A stretch of 64,000 nt of DNA from Cycloclasticus sp. symbiont of Bathymodiolus heckerae (GTDB lineage: Bacteria > Pseudomonadota > Gammaproteobacteria > Methylococcales > Cycloclasticaceae). Under the pieces are notes generated by a model that searched no databases, was not told the origin of the DNA, and saw only the letters and a list, made by a program, of their open reading frames with translations. Shown piece by piece: positions 47,277 to 56,456 of the stretch. Both the position numbers and the translations under genes were made by a program. The stretch is taken from positions 61,950 to 125,949 of the forward strand of contig LWTL01000120.1 of assembly GCA_002101235.1 (NCBI GenBank). Reading direction: 5' to 3'. Position 1 is the first letter of the stretch; each line of letters begins with the position of its first letter.

Positions 47277-48422
47277 TTAGCTAATGAAATGTTCAAGTGT
47301 ATTATTGAGAAAGTTCCACCCTTGTTCTGTGCAGCGATATATTGACGCGTGCTGTGTTAGTAGGCCTTTTTTGATCAAGGTGTCTAACGTTGTTTGAATA
47401 AGTATGGGGTCTTGTCGAGTTCGTTGGTGATATTGGGCAATGGTAAAGCCTGACTTTAAGCGTAACGCATTCATCATGAATTCGAAGGGAAGCTCAGCAG
47501 TTTTAACAATATGTTCTCCACCACGTATCGATGGTGTTCCAGAATTTCTTATATATTCACGCGGGAGCTTGTTTTTCCAATAGCGAGATATGGTGCCATC
47601 TTGTTGCGTTATTTTGCCGTGTGCGCCTGCGCCAATACCCATGTAATCACCAAACTGCCAGTAGTTAATATTATGTTGGGATTGCTGATTTGTTGCGGAA
47701 TAGGCAGATACTTCGTATTGAATGAGTTGTTCAGCAATAAGCTTTTGTGAAGCGGTTTGCATCTCCCAGATCATATCGTCTTGTGGCAGAGCTGGTGGGT
47801 GTTTATGAAAGAGAGTGTTTTTCTCCAGGGTCAGTTGGTAGTGTGACAAGTGCCCCGTTTTATATTCAAGCGCTGTTTTTACATCAAGGCAAGCTTGTTC
47901 TATGGTCTGTTCTGGTAAGCCAAACATAAGGTCTAGGTTGATTCGTTCGAACCCTGCTTCTTTTGCCATGCTGATGGCGCGGTGAGCTTGGTCACTATTA
48001 TGAACGCGACCTAGTTTCTGTAAGTGGGTATCGTTAAAACTTTGTATACCAATAGAGAGCCGGTTAATGCCTATGTTACGAAAACTGTGAAACTTTTCAG
48101 ACTCGGCTGTTCCGGGGTTAGCTTCTAGGGTGATTTCAGTGGTGTTGCTTAAGTCTATATGGTCATCTACGGCCGTCAAAATACGATTAATACTATCGGC
48201 TGAAAATAAGCTTGGCGTGCCACCCCCAATAAAGATGCTTTTTAATGTGCGCCCTTTAACGTTAGCGGCTTCGGTTGTTAAGTCTTTAATAAGTGCGTTT
48301 ACATAACCGTCTTCATCGTAATCACTGCGTTTTTCGTGTGAATTGAAATCACAATAAGGACATTTTTTAATGCACCACGGGACATGAATGTACAGACTGT
48401 AATCGGTAATAATAGGTGACAT
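47277..48422 (-). CDS. hemW: HemW, radical SAM heme chaperone
   Basis: A 381-residue protein of the HemN-like group. The cluster motif is CIKKCPYCDF (CxxxCxxC without the extra cysteine of true HemN) after YIHVPW, and FIGGGTPSLF binds SAM. QSFNDTHLQKLGR and NLDLMFGLPEQT are family blocks. HemW delivers heme to membrane proteins and is often mis-annotated as coproporphyrinogen oxidase. It overlaps no gene, but starts 2 bases after rdgB. Confidence 0.94.
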   Translation of the reverse strand: MSPIITDYSLYIHVPWCIKKCPYCDFNSHEKRSDYDEDGYVNALIKDLTTEAANVKGRTLKSIFIGGGTPSLFSADSINRILTAVDDHIDLSNTTEITLEANPGTAESEKFHSFRNIGINRLSIGIQSFNDTHLQKLGRVHNSDQAHRAISMAKEAGFERINLDLMFGLPEQTIEQACLDVKTALEYKTGHLSHYQLTLEKNTLFHKHPPALPQDDMIWEMQTASQKLIAEQLIQYEVSAYSATNQQSQHNINYWQFGDYMGIGAGAHGKITQQDGTISRYWKNKLPREYIRNSGTPSIRGGEHIVKTAELPFEFMMNALRLKSGFTIAQYHQRTRQDPILIQTTLDTLIKKGLLTQHASIYRCTEQGWNFLNNTLEHFIS

Positions 48423-48424
48423 AT

Positions 48425-49030
48425 TTAGCGATTAAAAAAACCTGATACCTGTGGAATAAGCTGCTTTAAAGCTTGTGCGCGATGGCTCATGCTATTTTTT
48501 ATATCAGGTGTTAGTTCTGCTGACATACAGCGCTGTTCGGAAACATAAAAAACGGGATCGTAACCAAAGCCGTTATCACCGGATTTTTCAAAAGCAATTT
48601 CGCCTTCCCATACGCCATGTCCAATAAGCGGGGATGGATCGTTTGCATGCGCCATAAAAACCATCACGCAATGAAAACGTGCAGTTCGGAGCGCTTTTGG
48701 CACGTCCAATAAGTCATTTAATAATTTATGAGTATTGTTCTTATCGTTTGAGGGTAAGCCTGCAAAACGGGCGGAGTAGACGCCCGGCTTTCCATCTAAA
48801 GCATCAACTTCTAGACCCGAATCATCAGCAATAGCCGAGTGTTGCGACAGGGCGGCGGCATGGCGCGCCTTGATGATGGCGTTTTCAATAAAGGTGGTGC
48901 CAGTCTCATCCACATCGCTTATATTGAATACTGACTGTGGAACGATGTTTATAGCGTGCGGTTTAAGGATGGATTGAATTTCTGCAATCTTGCCTTTGTT
49001 GCCGCTCGCTAAAACAATTTGTTGGGTCAT
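48425..49030 (-). CDS. rdgB: dITP/XTP pyrophosphatase
   Basis: Removes non-standard purine nucleotides. The 201-residue protein begins [48 protein letters not shown] and MSHRAQAL are the family motifs. Its start overlaps the rph stop by 4 bases, giving rph-rdgB-hemW in order. Confidence 0.97.
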   Translation of the reverse strand: MTQQIVLASGNKGKIAEIQSILKPHAINIVPQSVFNISDVDETGTTFIENAIIKARHAAALSQHSAIADDSGLEVDALDGKPGVYSARFAGLPSNDKNNTHKLLNDLLDVPKALRTARFHCVMVFMAHANDPSPLIGHGVWEGEIAFEKSGDNGFGYDPVFYVSEQRCMSAELTPDIKNSMSHRAQALKQLIPQVSGFFNR

Positions 49031-49743
49031 TTTTCTAAAGCGTCGCGTTGGTGTTGCATTAACTCGCTAATACCGGATGCAGCAAGGTTTAACATAGCGT
49101 CCAACTCTTCACGGCGGAAAGCGTGACCTTCGGCAGTGCCTTGTACTTCAATAAAGCCACCCGCATCGTTCATTACGACGTTCATATCAGTTTCAGCCTC
49201 TGAATCTTCAGGGTAATCCAAATCAAGAACGGGTTCGCCGTTATAAATGCCTACAGAAACAGCTGCAATTTGTCCGTGCAATGGGTTCTTTTTGATTTTT
49301 TTATCAGCTAATAATTTTTCAACAGCTAGGGATAAGGCAACGTAACTGCCAGTGATAGCCGCTGTACGTGTGCCGCCATCGGCTTGCAACACATCACAAT
49401 CAACAGTGATGGTGTAGCCATCCAGCGCGCTTAGGTCAACAGCGGCACGTAATGAGCGGCCAATTAAACGTTGAATTTCTTGTGTGCGGCCACTTTGTTT
49501 GCCACGTGCTGCTTCACGACCCATACGTGTGTGGGTTGAACGTGGGAGCATGCCGTATTCAGCAGTTACCCAGCCCTGTTTTTTATCTTTTAGGAAGCGT
49601 GGAACGCGGCTTTCAACCGATGCGGTGCAAAGTACTTGAGTATTGCCGCAAGCGATTAAGACAGAGCCTTCGGCATGCATAGTAAAATTAGTTGTGATTT
49701 TAACGTCACGAAGTTGGTCGGGCGTGCGTCCACTAGGTCTCAT
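49027..49743 (-). CDS. rph: Ribonuclease PH
   Basis: A 238-residue phosphorolytic 3' exonuclease for tRNA maturation. It begins [34 protein letters not shown] is the phosphate and substrate region, and [19 protein letters not shown] the catalytic block. The C-terminus is complete, unlike the frameshifted rph of E. coli K-12. Confidence 0.97.
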   Translation of the reverse strand: MRPSGRTPDQLRDVKITTNFTMHAEGSVLIACGNTQVLCTASVESRVPRFLKDKKQGWVTAEYGMLPRSTHTRMGREAARGKQSGRTQEIQRLIGRSLRAAVDLSALDGYTITVDCDVLQADGGTRTAAITGSYVALSLAVEKLLADKKIKKNPLHGQIAAVSVGIYNGEPVLDLDYPEDSEAETDMNVVMNDAGGFIEVQGTAEGHAFRREELDAMLNLAASGISELMQHQRDALEK

Positions 49744-49854
49744 GTTTTTTTCCTGAATTTATAAAATTGAATGAAATGGAGTGCGGCGCAATCCATATTG
49801 GTATGCGCATTATAGGGTAAGACGTAGCTCTTTATGGCGTTGAAATAATGAATT

Positions 49855-50757
49855 CTAGCGATAGTTAATGGCGTTAAGTAAATCATCGATAGTTTGGGGG
49901 CGTTTGGCAGGTGATAGTTGCATGGCCCAATCTATGGCGTAAAGGATTTTTTCATCAATATTATTTTTATAAAGCAGGTGAGCGGAGGCTTTATTTTCAA
50001 TGGCTGCTTGATCGTTTGAAGCCGGTGGCGTCGCTCGGTCTAAACAAGCTAGCATACTGGCGCCGATGGTGTAACAATCGCTCCATGGGCCAAGGGCGTG
50101 AGATTTATCGTATTGCTCTGGCGCGGCGAAGCCTTTAGTCATACTGTGTGAGCTCAGGTTTTGTTTATCCGTGTAAGATAACGTCGAACCAAAGTCGAGA
50201 ATAAGCGGATTGTAAGACGGCCTTAATAGAATGTTATCCGGCTTAATGTCGAGGTGTAATAACCCTCGGTGGTGCATATTTTTTATACACCTCATTACCG
50301 GTTGAAAAACGTCCAGCAGGAATTCACTGGTGATAGTATTTTCTGTATCTTTCAACCAATTCCCCAGCGTTATACCATAGTCAAAATTCATCACTAAATA
50401 AGCCGTGTTGTTGCACAGAAAGAAATTAATAACGCTAACAATATTGGGGTGTTTTATGGTCGTTAATAGAGTTGCCTCTTTCATAAACAAATGGCGGCCA
50501 CGTTGAAATAAAGCCGCCGCGTCAGGATCGATGGGTGTCACTTGGGCGCCATCGCGTTTAGTAAGGTGGTCGGGCTTATATTCTTTGATGGCGACTTGTT
50601 GTTGATCTTTAGTTTGACGTGCAAGGTAAACAGTACTGAAGCCACCTTGGGCAAGAACGCGTTCGATAATGTAGTCATCCACCACAGTGCCTGAAGGCAA
50701 CGCTTGCAGATTGTTTGCCGGTATCGATGTAGTGGGTGAAAGAGAATTTTTTGTCAT
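49855..50757 (-). CDS. Serine/threonine protein kinase
   Basis: A 300-residue eukaryotic-like kinase with no membrane span. The nucleotide loop LAQGGFSTVYLA, the lysine in QVAIKEYKP, the catalytic loop LLHLDIKPDNILL, the metal motif LDFGST and the activation-segment MTKGFAAPEQYD are all intact, so it should be active. It ends soon after the kinase fold. No phosphatase or forkhead-domain gene lies beside it. It is divergent from yicC. Target unknown. Confidence 0.9.
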   Translation of the reverse strand: MTKNSLSPTTSIPANNLQALPSGTVVDDYIIERVLAQGGFSTVYLARQTKDQQQVAIKEYKPDHLTKRDGAQVTPIDPDAAALFQRGRHLFMKEATLLTTIKHPNIVSVINFFLCNNTAYLVMNFDYGITLGNWLKDTENTITSEFLLDVFQPVMRCIKNMHHRGLLHLDIKPDNILLRPSYNPLILDFGSTLSYTDKQNLSSHSMTKGFAAPEQYDKSHALGPWSDCYTIGASMLACLDRATPPASNDQAAIENKASAHLLYKNNIDEKILYAIDWAMQLSPAKRPQTIDDLLNAINYR

Positions 50758-50822
50758 CAGGGTATTAATCCGTTTAAAAACAGCCTAATATTTATCGTTT
50801 AAAGTTTAGTATAGGCGACAAA

Positions 50823-51689
50823 ATGATAAGAAGCATGACAGCTTTTGCAAGTAGTGAAATAGATGTTGAAGGATATACGCTGATTTGGGAAATTAGGTCA
50901 GTAAACCACCGTTATTTGGATGTTTCACCTCGCTTGCCTGAGGTTTTTCGCTCCATTGAACCGTTAGTGCGTGAAGCTGTCGGCAAACACCTTAAGCGGG
51001 GGAAAATAGACTGTAACCTTTTTTACCGGAAACAAAAGCAAGGCGAAGAAACAATCGAAGTAAATGAGGCGCGCCTTAATCAATTATTAAACGCAGCATC
51101 TAAAATCGAATCAGCAATGAATCAATTTCAAGCGATCTCGCCATTAGATATTTTACGTTGGCCGGGCGTGCAGTCTGAAGTACGAGAAGATTTAGAACCT
51201 GTACATGATGACGCGATTACCTTGTTGAATGAAGCGCTAAAACAATTGGTTGAATCGCGTGAACGAGAAGGTGCAGATATATCGGGTATGGTTGATTCAC
51301 GTTGTGAGCTTATTCAACAACAAATGGTCGTCGCAAAAACCCGTTTGCCAGAAGTTCAAGCATTACTGCGCGAGAAGTTAGAAAAGAAAATAAGTGACTT
51401 ATTAGAAGAGCCAGAACAAGCAAGGCTTGAGCAAGAGTTAGTGTATTTTCTGCAGAAAATGGACGTTGAAGAAGAGCTAGATAGATTGGAATCGCACGTA
51501 AAAGAAGTGCGTAGAATTTTACGTCAACCAGAACCCGTTGGTAGGCGTTTAGATTTTCTAATGCAAGAGCTTAACCGAGAAGCGAATACGCTAGGCTCAA
51601 AATCAGCAGATATACAAACAACGAATGTATCAGTTGAATTGAAGGTACTTATTGAGCAAATGAGAGAGCAAATTCAGAATATAGAGTGA
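50823..51689 (+). CDS. yicC: YicC-family endoribonuclease
   Basis: A 288-residue protein: MIRSMTAFASSEIDVEGYTLIWEIRSVN (landmarks MTAFAS and EIRSVNHRYLD) and C-terminal RRLDFLMQELNREANTLGSKS. E. coli YicC is an RNase that degrades the small RNA RyhB. It often precedes gmk, but no gmk is here; 272 bases follow before the APS-kinase fusion, with only a weak hairpin (TTAATAA/TTATTAA at 51697-51714). Confidence 0.93.
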   Translation: MIRSMTAFASSEIDVEGYTLIWEIRSVNHRYLDVSPRLPEVFRSIEPLVREAVGKHLKRGKIDCNLFYRKQKQGEETIEVNEARLNQLLNAASKIESAMNQFQAISPLDILRWPGVQSEVREDLEPVHDDAITLLNEALKQLVESREREGADISGMVDSRCELIQQQMVVAKTRLPEVQALLREKLEKKISDLLEEPEQARLEQELVYFLQKMDVEEELDRLESHVKEVRRILRQPEPVGRRLDFLMQELNREANTLGSKSADIQTTNVSVELKVLIEQMREQIQNIE

Positions 51690-51961
51690 TATTGCTTTAA
51701 TAAGGGGTTATTAAGAGGGGTTACAATATCACTCGAAAAGACTTTGTTACCAACGGTGTTATAAACAAAAACCCAAGTGTTGTGAATATTTAAAAGAGGC
51801 ATGGTTTTTGTTTATGGCTTCGGTTACTTTAAAAAGTAGAATTTGCGGTAGGAATAAACAAGGTTCTGGCTAGGTATCGAGTGCACGATGGTTCTTTGAC
51901 TACTAAGTTCATGGACGAGTAGGAGTGGGCGTTTTGCTGTAAAAATGAGAGGTAAAGCTTA

Positions 51962-52687
51962 ATGTACAAAGAAACAAACAGGCGATCTATCGTCAAAGGT
52001 GTTACTTGGCGAGTTATAGCAACCACAACGACAATGATTATTGTTTACGTGTTTTTTGGTCGTTTAGATTTAGCTATTGCAGCCGGTTTACTTGAGAGTG
52101 TTTTAAAGATTGGGCTTTTTTGGTTGCATGAAAGAGCGTGGTTCAAAATCCGATGGGGTAAAAAAAGAATAGAGCCTTTTAATCTTTGGTTTACCGGCTT
52201 ACCACTCAGTGGTAAAACTACTATCGCAGATAAAGTTTATGAGGAATTAGAAAAATTACAGATACCACTTGAACGTATTGACTCGAAAGACGTTCGTGAT
52301 TTGATTCCAGATATTGGCTACAGTCGTGAAGATCGCAATCGTCATATGCATCGAATTGGCAGCCTTATTTGTACCTTACAAAACAACTCTATTTCAACTG
52401 TCGCTTCGTTCGTCTCGCCATATAAAGAGTCACGTCGAACCATCCGTGAAATGGTATGCAATAATATTGTTGTTTATGTGAAAGCCGATGTTGAGACGTG
52501 TAAAAAACGGGATTATAAAGGCGCTTATGAAAAAGCGTTAAGCGGCGTATTTAAAAATTTTCCGGGAGTAGATGGGGTTTATGAGGCGCCAGAACGCGCT
52601 GAACTTGTCATCGATACGGAAATGCTAAGTGCAGATGAAGCGGCAGTTATTATTGTTGAGTACGTTAAAAAGAACTACATTAAATAA
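51962..52687 (+). CDS. DUF2061 membrane domain fused to an APS-kinase-like domain
   Basis: A 241-residue fusion. Residues 1-66 match DUF2061 (RSIVKGVTWRVIATTTTMI, two hydrophobic segments, HERAWFKIRWG). The rest is an APS-kinase domain with Walker A GLPLSGKTT instead of GLSGSGKST. Where active kinases have DGDNVR this has DSKDVRD, while DYKGAYEKA and GVYEAP are retained. It may be a membrane-tethered partner of CysC, 21 bases downstream, or have altered activity. AGAGG precedes the start. Confidence 0.85.
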   Translation: MYKETNRRSIVKGVTWRVIATTTTMIIVYVFFGRLDLAIAAGLLESVLKIGLFWLHERAWFKIRWGKKRIEPFNLWFTGLPLSGKTTIADKVYEELEKLQIPLERIDSKDVRDLIPDIGYSREDRNRHMHRIGSLICTLQNNSISTVASFVSPYKESRRTIREMVCNNIVVYVKADVETCKKRDYKGAYEKALSGVFKNFPGVDGVYEAPERAELVIDTEMLSADEAAVIIVEYVKKNYIK

Positions 52688-52708
52688 ATATAAAAAGAGG
52701 CTATAAGG

Positions 52709-53302
52709 ATGAGCGATAACACCGTCTGGCATGAGCACCACGTTAGCCAAAAGCAACGAGCTATTTTAAAACAACAAAAGCCCTGTATTTTATGGTTTAC
52801 CGGCCTTAGTGGTAGCGGTAAATCGTCAGTCGCTAATGCGGTAGAAAATACGCTATTTGGGATGAAAAAACATACTTATTTGTTGGATGGCGATAATGTC
52901 AGGCAAGGTTTAAATAAAGGCCTTGGCTTTAGCGAGGAAGACCGTGTGGAGAATATCCGCCGAGCAGGTGAAGTCGCTAATTTATTTTGTGATGCCGGCT
53001 TAATTGTTGTTAGCGCGTTTATATCCCCATTTGATAAAGACAGAAAAATGGTGCGTGGAATGGCGATGGCCGGCCAGTTTGTGGAAGTGTTTATCGATGC
53101 GCCACTAGATGTTTGCGAACAACGAGATCCCAAAGGTCTGTATAAAAAAGCCAGAGCGGGGGAGATTAAGGACTTTACGGGTATTGATTCGCCCTACGAA
53201 GCGCCCATTAATCCAGAATTGCACGTCGTTAATGATGGCATATCAATTGAAGAAGCCGCTAAACAAGTAGTCGATTACTTAAAAAAACACGCCTATATAT
53301 AA
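52709..53302 (+). CDS. cysC: Adenylyl-sulfate kinase
   Basis: Phosphorylates APS to PAPS, the sulfate donor of sulfotransferases. The 197-residue protein has intact motifs: GLSGSGKSSVAN about residue 33, LLDGDNVRQGLNKGLGFS, FISPFDKDRK, DPKGLYKKAR and GIDSPYEAP. It is followed after 3 bases by cysQ. No ATP sulfurylase (cysDN or sat) is in the window. Confidence 0.96.
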   Translation: MSDNTVWHEHHVSQKQRAILKQQKPCILWFTGLSGSGKSSVANAVENTLFGMKKHTYLLDGDNVRQGLNKGLGFSEEDRVENIRRAGEVANLFCDAGLIVVSAFISPFDKDRKMVRGMAMAGQFVEVFIDAPLDVCEQRDPKGLYKKARAGEIKDFTGIDSPYEAPINPELHVVNDGISIEEAAKQVVDYLKKHAYI

Positions 53303-53305
53303 GCC

Positions 53306-54082
53306 ATGCTAGATAAAATAAATGTTCAAGATATCGTGGCGCTTGCGAAACAAGCGGGTGATGTAATTATGGAAATCTATCAAAAAGATTTTGAGGTAGA
53401 GTTTAAGGAAGACGAGTCTCCGTTAACAGAGGCTGATAAAGCAGCGCATAAGGTTATTGAAGTGGGTCTGCAAGTATTAGACGGAACAAACAAGACGTCC
53501 ATCCCAATGTTGTCGGAAGAAGGGAAAAACATTCCCTATGAAGATAGAAAAGATTGGGAATATTTTTGGATGGTAGACCCCGTGGACGGCACTAAAGAAT
53601 TTATTAAAAAGAATGGCGAATTCACAGTCAATATTGCGTTAATTCACCAAGGCGTGCCAATTTTAGGTGTGGTATATGCACCAGCGCTAGGTCAAATGTA
53701 TTGGGCGGAAAAAGGTGGGGGTGCTTTTAAAGACGGTCAGCCATTGCCGTTAAAAACACAAGTTCAACGCGAAACCTATAAAATTGTCGCAAGTCGATCG
53801 CATATGTCCGATGAAACTAAAAAATTCATTGAAAGTATAGAAACGAATAAAGAAAAAGAATTAGTGTCGATTGGTAGTTCGTTAAAAATCTGCTTGGTTG
53901 CTGAAGGAGAAGCGGATATCTACCCAAGAATAGCGCCAACGATGGAGTGGGACACCGCAGCAGCTCATGCAGTTGTGCTTGAAGCGGGTATGGATGTCAA
54001 GGGATACGAAAAAGGTTCGGTACAGGGTTCACTTGCTTATAATAAGCCAAGCTTACTGAACTCATTCTTTATTGCTGAATAA
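53306..54082 (+). CDS. cysQ: 3'(2'),5'-bisphosphate nucleotidase CysQ
   Basis: Removes PAP, the by-product of PAPS use. The 258-residue protein has the lithium-sensitive phosphatase motifs WMVDPVDGTKEFI about residue 92 and EWDTAAAHAVVLEAG about residue 213, with DESPLTEADKAAH at the N-terminus. It forms an operon with the two kinase genes, making a cassette to make and recycle the PAPS cycle beside the polysaccharide genes. Confidence 0.96.
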   Translation: MLDKINVQDIVALAKQAGDVIMEIYQKDFEVEFKEDESPLTEADKAAHKVIEVGLQVLDGTNKTSIPMLSEEGKNIPYEDRKDWEYFWMVDPVDGTKEFIKKNGEFTVNIALIHQGVPILGVVYAPALGQMYWAEKGGGAFKDGQPLPLKTQVQRETYKIVASRSHMSDETKKFIESIETNKEKELVSIGSSLKICLVAEGEADIYPRIAPTMEWDTAAAHAVVLEAGMDVKGYEKGSVQGSLAYNKPSLLNSFFIAE

Positions 54083-54795
54083 TTTGGCGAACAAAAGAAG
54101 TTGTAGTCATTTTTTAATCGGTCGATGAGAAGGCGCAGCTTACGAAAGCATAAAAGGGGTTGCTTGAAAATTAGGGCGGCTCAGTCAGTCGCATACTTAG
54201 ATGGGGCTGATGCCTGACAGTTGTCAGCGAAGTTAATGAGGTAAACATTTGTGTGTTGTCTAGCGAGACATGATAAATAACTAGAGACATTATGGAAAGT
54301 AGAAAAATGGAACATAAACAGTTAGAGGCGATTGAATACAGTAGACATGATGATGAAATTGATCTGTTTGAGTTGTTCGCCCCATTAATTCAGCAATGGC
54401 GCTGGTTGGTAGGAATAACGCTAGCAGGCGTTTTGATCTCGGCAGCAGTGGCGCTTTCGATGCCTAAACAGTATGAAGTAACGGCGAAAATAGCATCACC
54501 GAATGCTACAGGTGTCGCTGCCATTAGTGTGCGTGGTTATGGCAGCCAAACGGCGGGGCCGCTATTTGAAAAGTTTCATAAGAGCTTGACTTCGGATGTT
54601 CAGTTAAACAATTTCGTTGCGACGGGCCAGTGGGACGCAAAGTTGTATCCTGTAAGCGCCGGGGGGAAAGCCACAGTGAGATCGCGGCAAAAATAAGAGA
54701 AGGTTTTTCAGTGCAATAGCTAGCACCATTAAAAGCAAAAAGTGATGTGAATGATCTGTAATCCCCCCATTAATAACCGAAGTTATGAGTAGAGG

Positions 54796-55704
54796 TTAAG
54801 CTGCCTTCAGTAATTGCCTTGGTGGTACGCCACCGATTGCTGTATGCGGACGTTCGTTATTGTATGACCAAAGCCATTGTGTTGCCAATAACTGAGCTTG
54901 CTCAATTGATTCAAACAGATGTAAATCCAACCATTCATGCCGAGCAGTCCTATTAAATCGTTCGATATACGCATTCTGAGTAGGCTTGCCTGGCTGAATA
55001 TAAAGCAATGTGATTTGCTGTTTTATTGTCCAGTCTTTAGGCGTCTGACTTATATATTCAGGGCCATTATCACAACGTATTGCTAAAGGTTTGCCTCGCC
55101 ACTCTATAATTAGTTCGAGTGAGCGTATAACTCGCGCACTGGGTAATGAAAGGTCAACATCAATACCGAGTCCTTCACGGTTAAAATCATCAATGACATT
55201 AAATGTACGGATAGAGCGGCCATCATTTAACGTGTCACTCATGAAATCCATCGACCAAACCTGATTGATCGTTTCAGGAACGCTCAGCGCCTCAGGTTTA
55301 TCTCGTTTGATGCGACGCTTAGGCTTAACCCGTAAATTCAAATCTAACTCCTTGTAGATGCGATACACGCGCTTATGATTCCACCCGAAACCCTTAATGT
55401 TACGCAGATACAAGAAGCACAAGCCAAAACTCCAACGTTTATGGGTTGAACTCAAACGCAACAACCAATCGGCTATTTCAGCGTTTTCAGTCGAGAGCTT
55501 TGCTTGATACCGATAACAGGTTTCACTGATTGAAAAAACAGCACAAGAAACCCTTATTTTAGCTCCGTAATCAGTCACCGCTCTTTGTGCCATCTCTCGT
55601 CGTCGAGGTGGCTTCACCATTTTTTTCAATGGCCTCTCTAGCAATTTCAGCCTTGAGTTTTTCTTCGGCGTACATCTTCTTAAGACGACGATTTTCATCT
55701 TCAA
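54796..55704 (-). CDS. IS3-family transposase OrfB (integrase domain)
   Basis: A 302-residue frame with the DDE catalytic set: VWSMDFMSD, IRCDNGPEYIS and NAYIERFNRTARHEWL, followed by YNNERPHTAIGGVPP near the end. In this family OrfB is made as an OrfAB fusion by -1 frameshift; seven A followed by TGG (complement of 55617-55626) in the overlap with orfA is a fitting slip site. OrfB itself looks intact. Confidence 0.9.
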   Translation of the reverse strand: MKMKIVVLRRCTPKKNSRLKLLERPLKKMVKPPRRREMAQRAVTDYGAKIRVSCAVFSISETCYRYQAKLSTENAEIADWLLRLSSTHKRWSFGLCFLYLRNIKGFGWNHKRVYRIYKELDLNLRVKPKRRIKRDKPEALSVPETINQVWSMDFMSDTLNDGRSIRTFNVIDDFNREGLGIDVDLSLPSARVIRSLELIIEWRGKPLAIRCDNGPEYISQTPKDWTIKQQITLLYIQPGKPTQNAYIERFNRTARHEWLDLHLFESIEQAQLLATQWLWSYNNERPHTAIGGVPPRQLLKAA

Positions 55705-55884
55705 GCTCTTTCATACGCTTCATTAGTGACGCATCCATGCCGCCAAACTTAGAGCGCCATTTATAAAACGTTGCATTGCTCATACCATGCTCACGGCATA
55801 AATCTGGAACTACTGCCCTGCCCCTGCTTCATTTGGTTTCAAAATCGACAGTATTTGGCTGTCTGTATAACGTGATTTTTTCAT
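55571..55884 (-). pseudogene. IS3-family OrfA with a frameshift
   Basis: The start is MKKSRYTDSQILSILK at 55884, but the frame ends early at NEAGAGQ and a stop. The next frame resumes with VPDLCREHGMSNATFYKWRS and runs to 55571. A tandem GGGCA GGGCA around 55814-55826 suggests a 5-base duplication; removing one copy restores a normal helix-turn-helix OrfA. The element is therefore probably unable to transpose by itself. Confidence 0.8.
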
Positions 55885-56252
55885 AAAAAACTCCTATATT
55901 TCATTATAAGAATTTTCTACTTAAAACTTCAATTATTTATTGGGGGGATTACACCTGCTTTATTAAAGAAGCTGGATAAATTGCAACAGTTGACGTTTGA
56001 TTTTTCAGGCGCAAAACTTTACCGCTTAGATAAAAAAGCAGTGATAGATGGCAAAGCCGAAAAACCTAAAAGAGCATAAATAGTCGCCGTTGGGACAGTG
56101 CTTGCTTTCTTCATTGCTATTTTTACGGCGCTAATAATGGGCGGGGTGCAGCGCCGTAGAGAGTCGATTTAGGCGTTATTAAGCATAAGATTTGAGAGCT
56201 TGAGGTGAAAGCTAAATGATAAAATAGCTATTGTCAGTCTTGGCTTTTCGCT

Positions 56253-56282
56253 TGTTTGAGATCATGAGTTTTAGAGTATAAT
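56253..56282 (+). promoter_or_regulatory. Promoter candidate for the polysaccharide operon
   Basis: A perfect TATAAT (56277-56282) has TTGTTT at 18-base spacing (56253-56258) or TTGAGA at 15-base spacing (56256-56261). It lies in the 284-base gap between the wzz remnant and the MBOAT gene, about 175 bases before the start. No clear ops/JUMPStart element was found. Confidence 0.4.
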
Positions 56283-56456
56283 GTGGCGGGAATGCAGCGA
56301 ATTGAAAACAGTGCGATAAGGGGTTTTACCCGCATATTTGGTTGCTTTAGAAAAAATGACGAGCGTGATTCTTGAAAATAAGAATAAAGCCACAAAAATT
56401 GGGGCGTTGCCTTTTAGAAGCAAATGGGGAATTCATAAAAGATAAATGGTGAAATT

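Larger units (their letters stand above)
54757..55953 (-). mobile_element. IS3-family insertion sequence, complete, 1197 bases
   Basis: The ends are imperfect inverted repeats beginning TGTAATCCCCCCA on one side and its complement on the other, with similarity over about 37 bases. Two overlapping minus-strand frames encode orfA and orfB. No clear target duplication is seen (left flank GATC, right flank CCTG), so the site may have rearranged. It lies inside the wzz pseudogene. Confidence 0.9.
54292..56172 (+). pseudogene. wzz: Decayed wzz chain-length regulator, interrupted by an IS
   Basis: The first 134 codons encode a Wzz-type protein: EIDLFELFAPLIQQWRWLVG, a membrane span, then SMPKQYEVTAKI. 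At six G (54661-54666) the frame is lost; the other frame continues SEIAAKIREGFSVQ to a TAG, then LAPLKAKSDVND up to the IS at 54757. After the IS, LDKLQQLTFDFSGAKLYRLD continues at 55954, stops at 56077-56079, and then IVAVGTVLAFFIAIFTA shows the lost second membrane span to 56172. A frameshift, two nonsense codons and an insertion make it non-functional. Confidence 0.85.

Noticed and set aside
54745..55965. Target-site duplication around the IS3 element
   Set aside because: Flanks GATC and CCTG do not match at 3 or 4 bases, so no duplication can be claimed.
54083..56456. JUMPStart/ops element before the polysaccharide genes
   Set aside because: No GGCGGTAGC-type core was found in the gaps before wzz or before the MBOAT gene.
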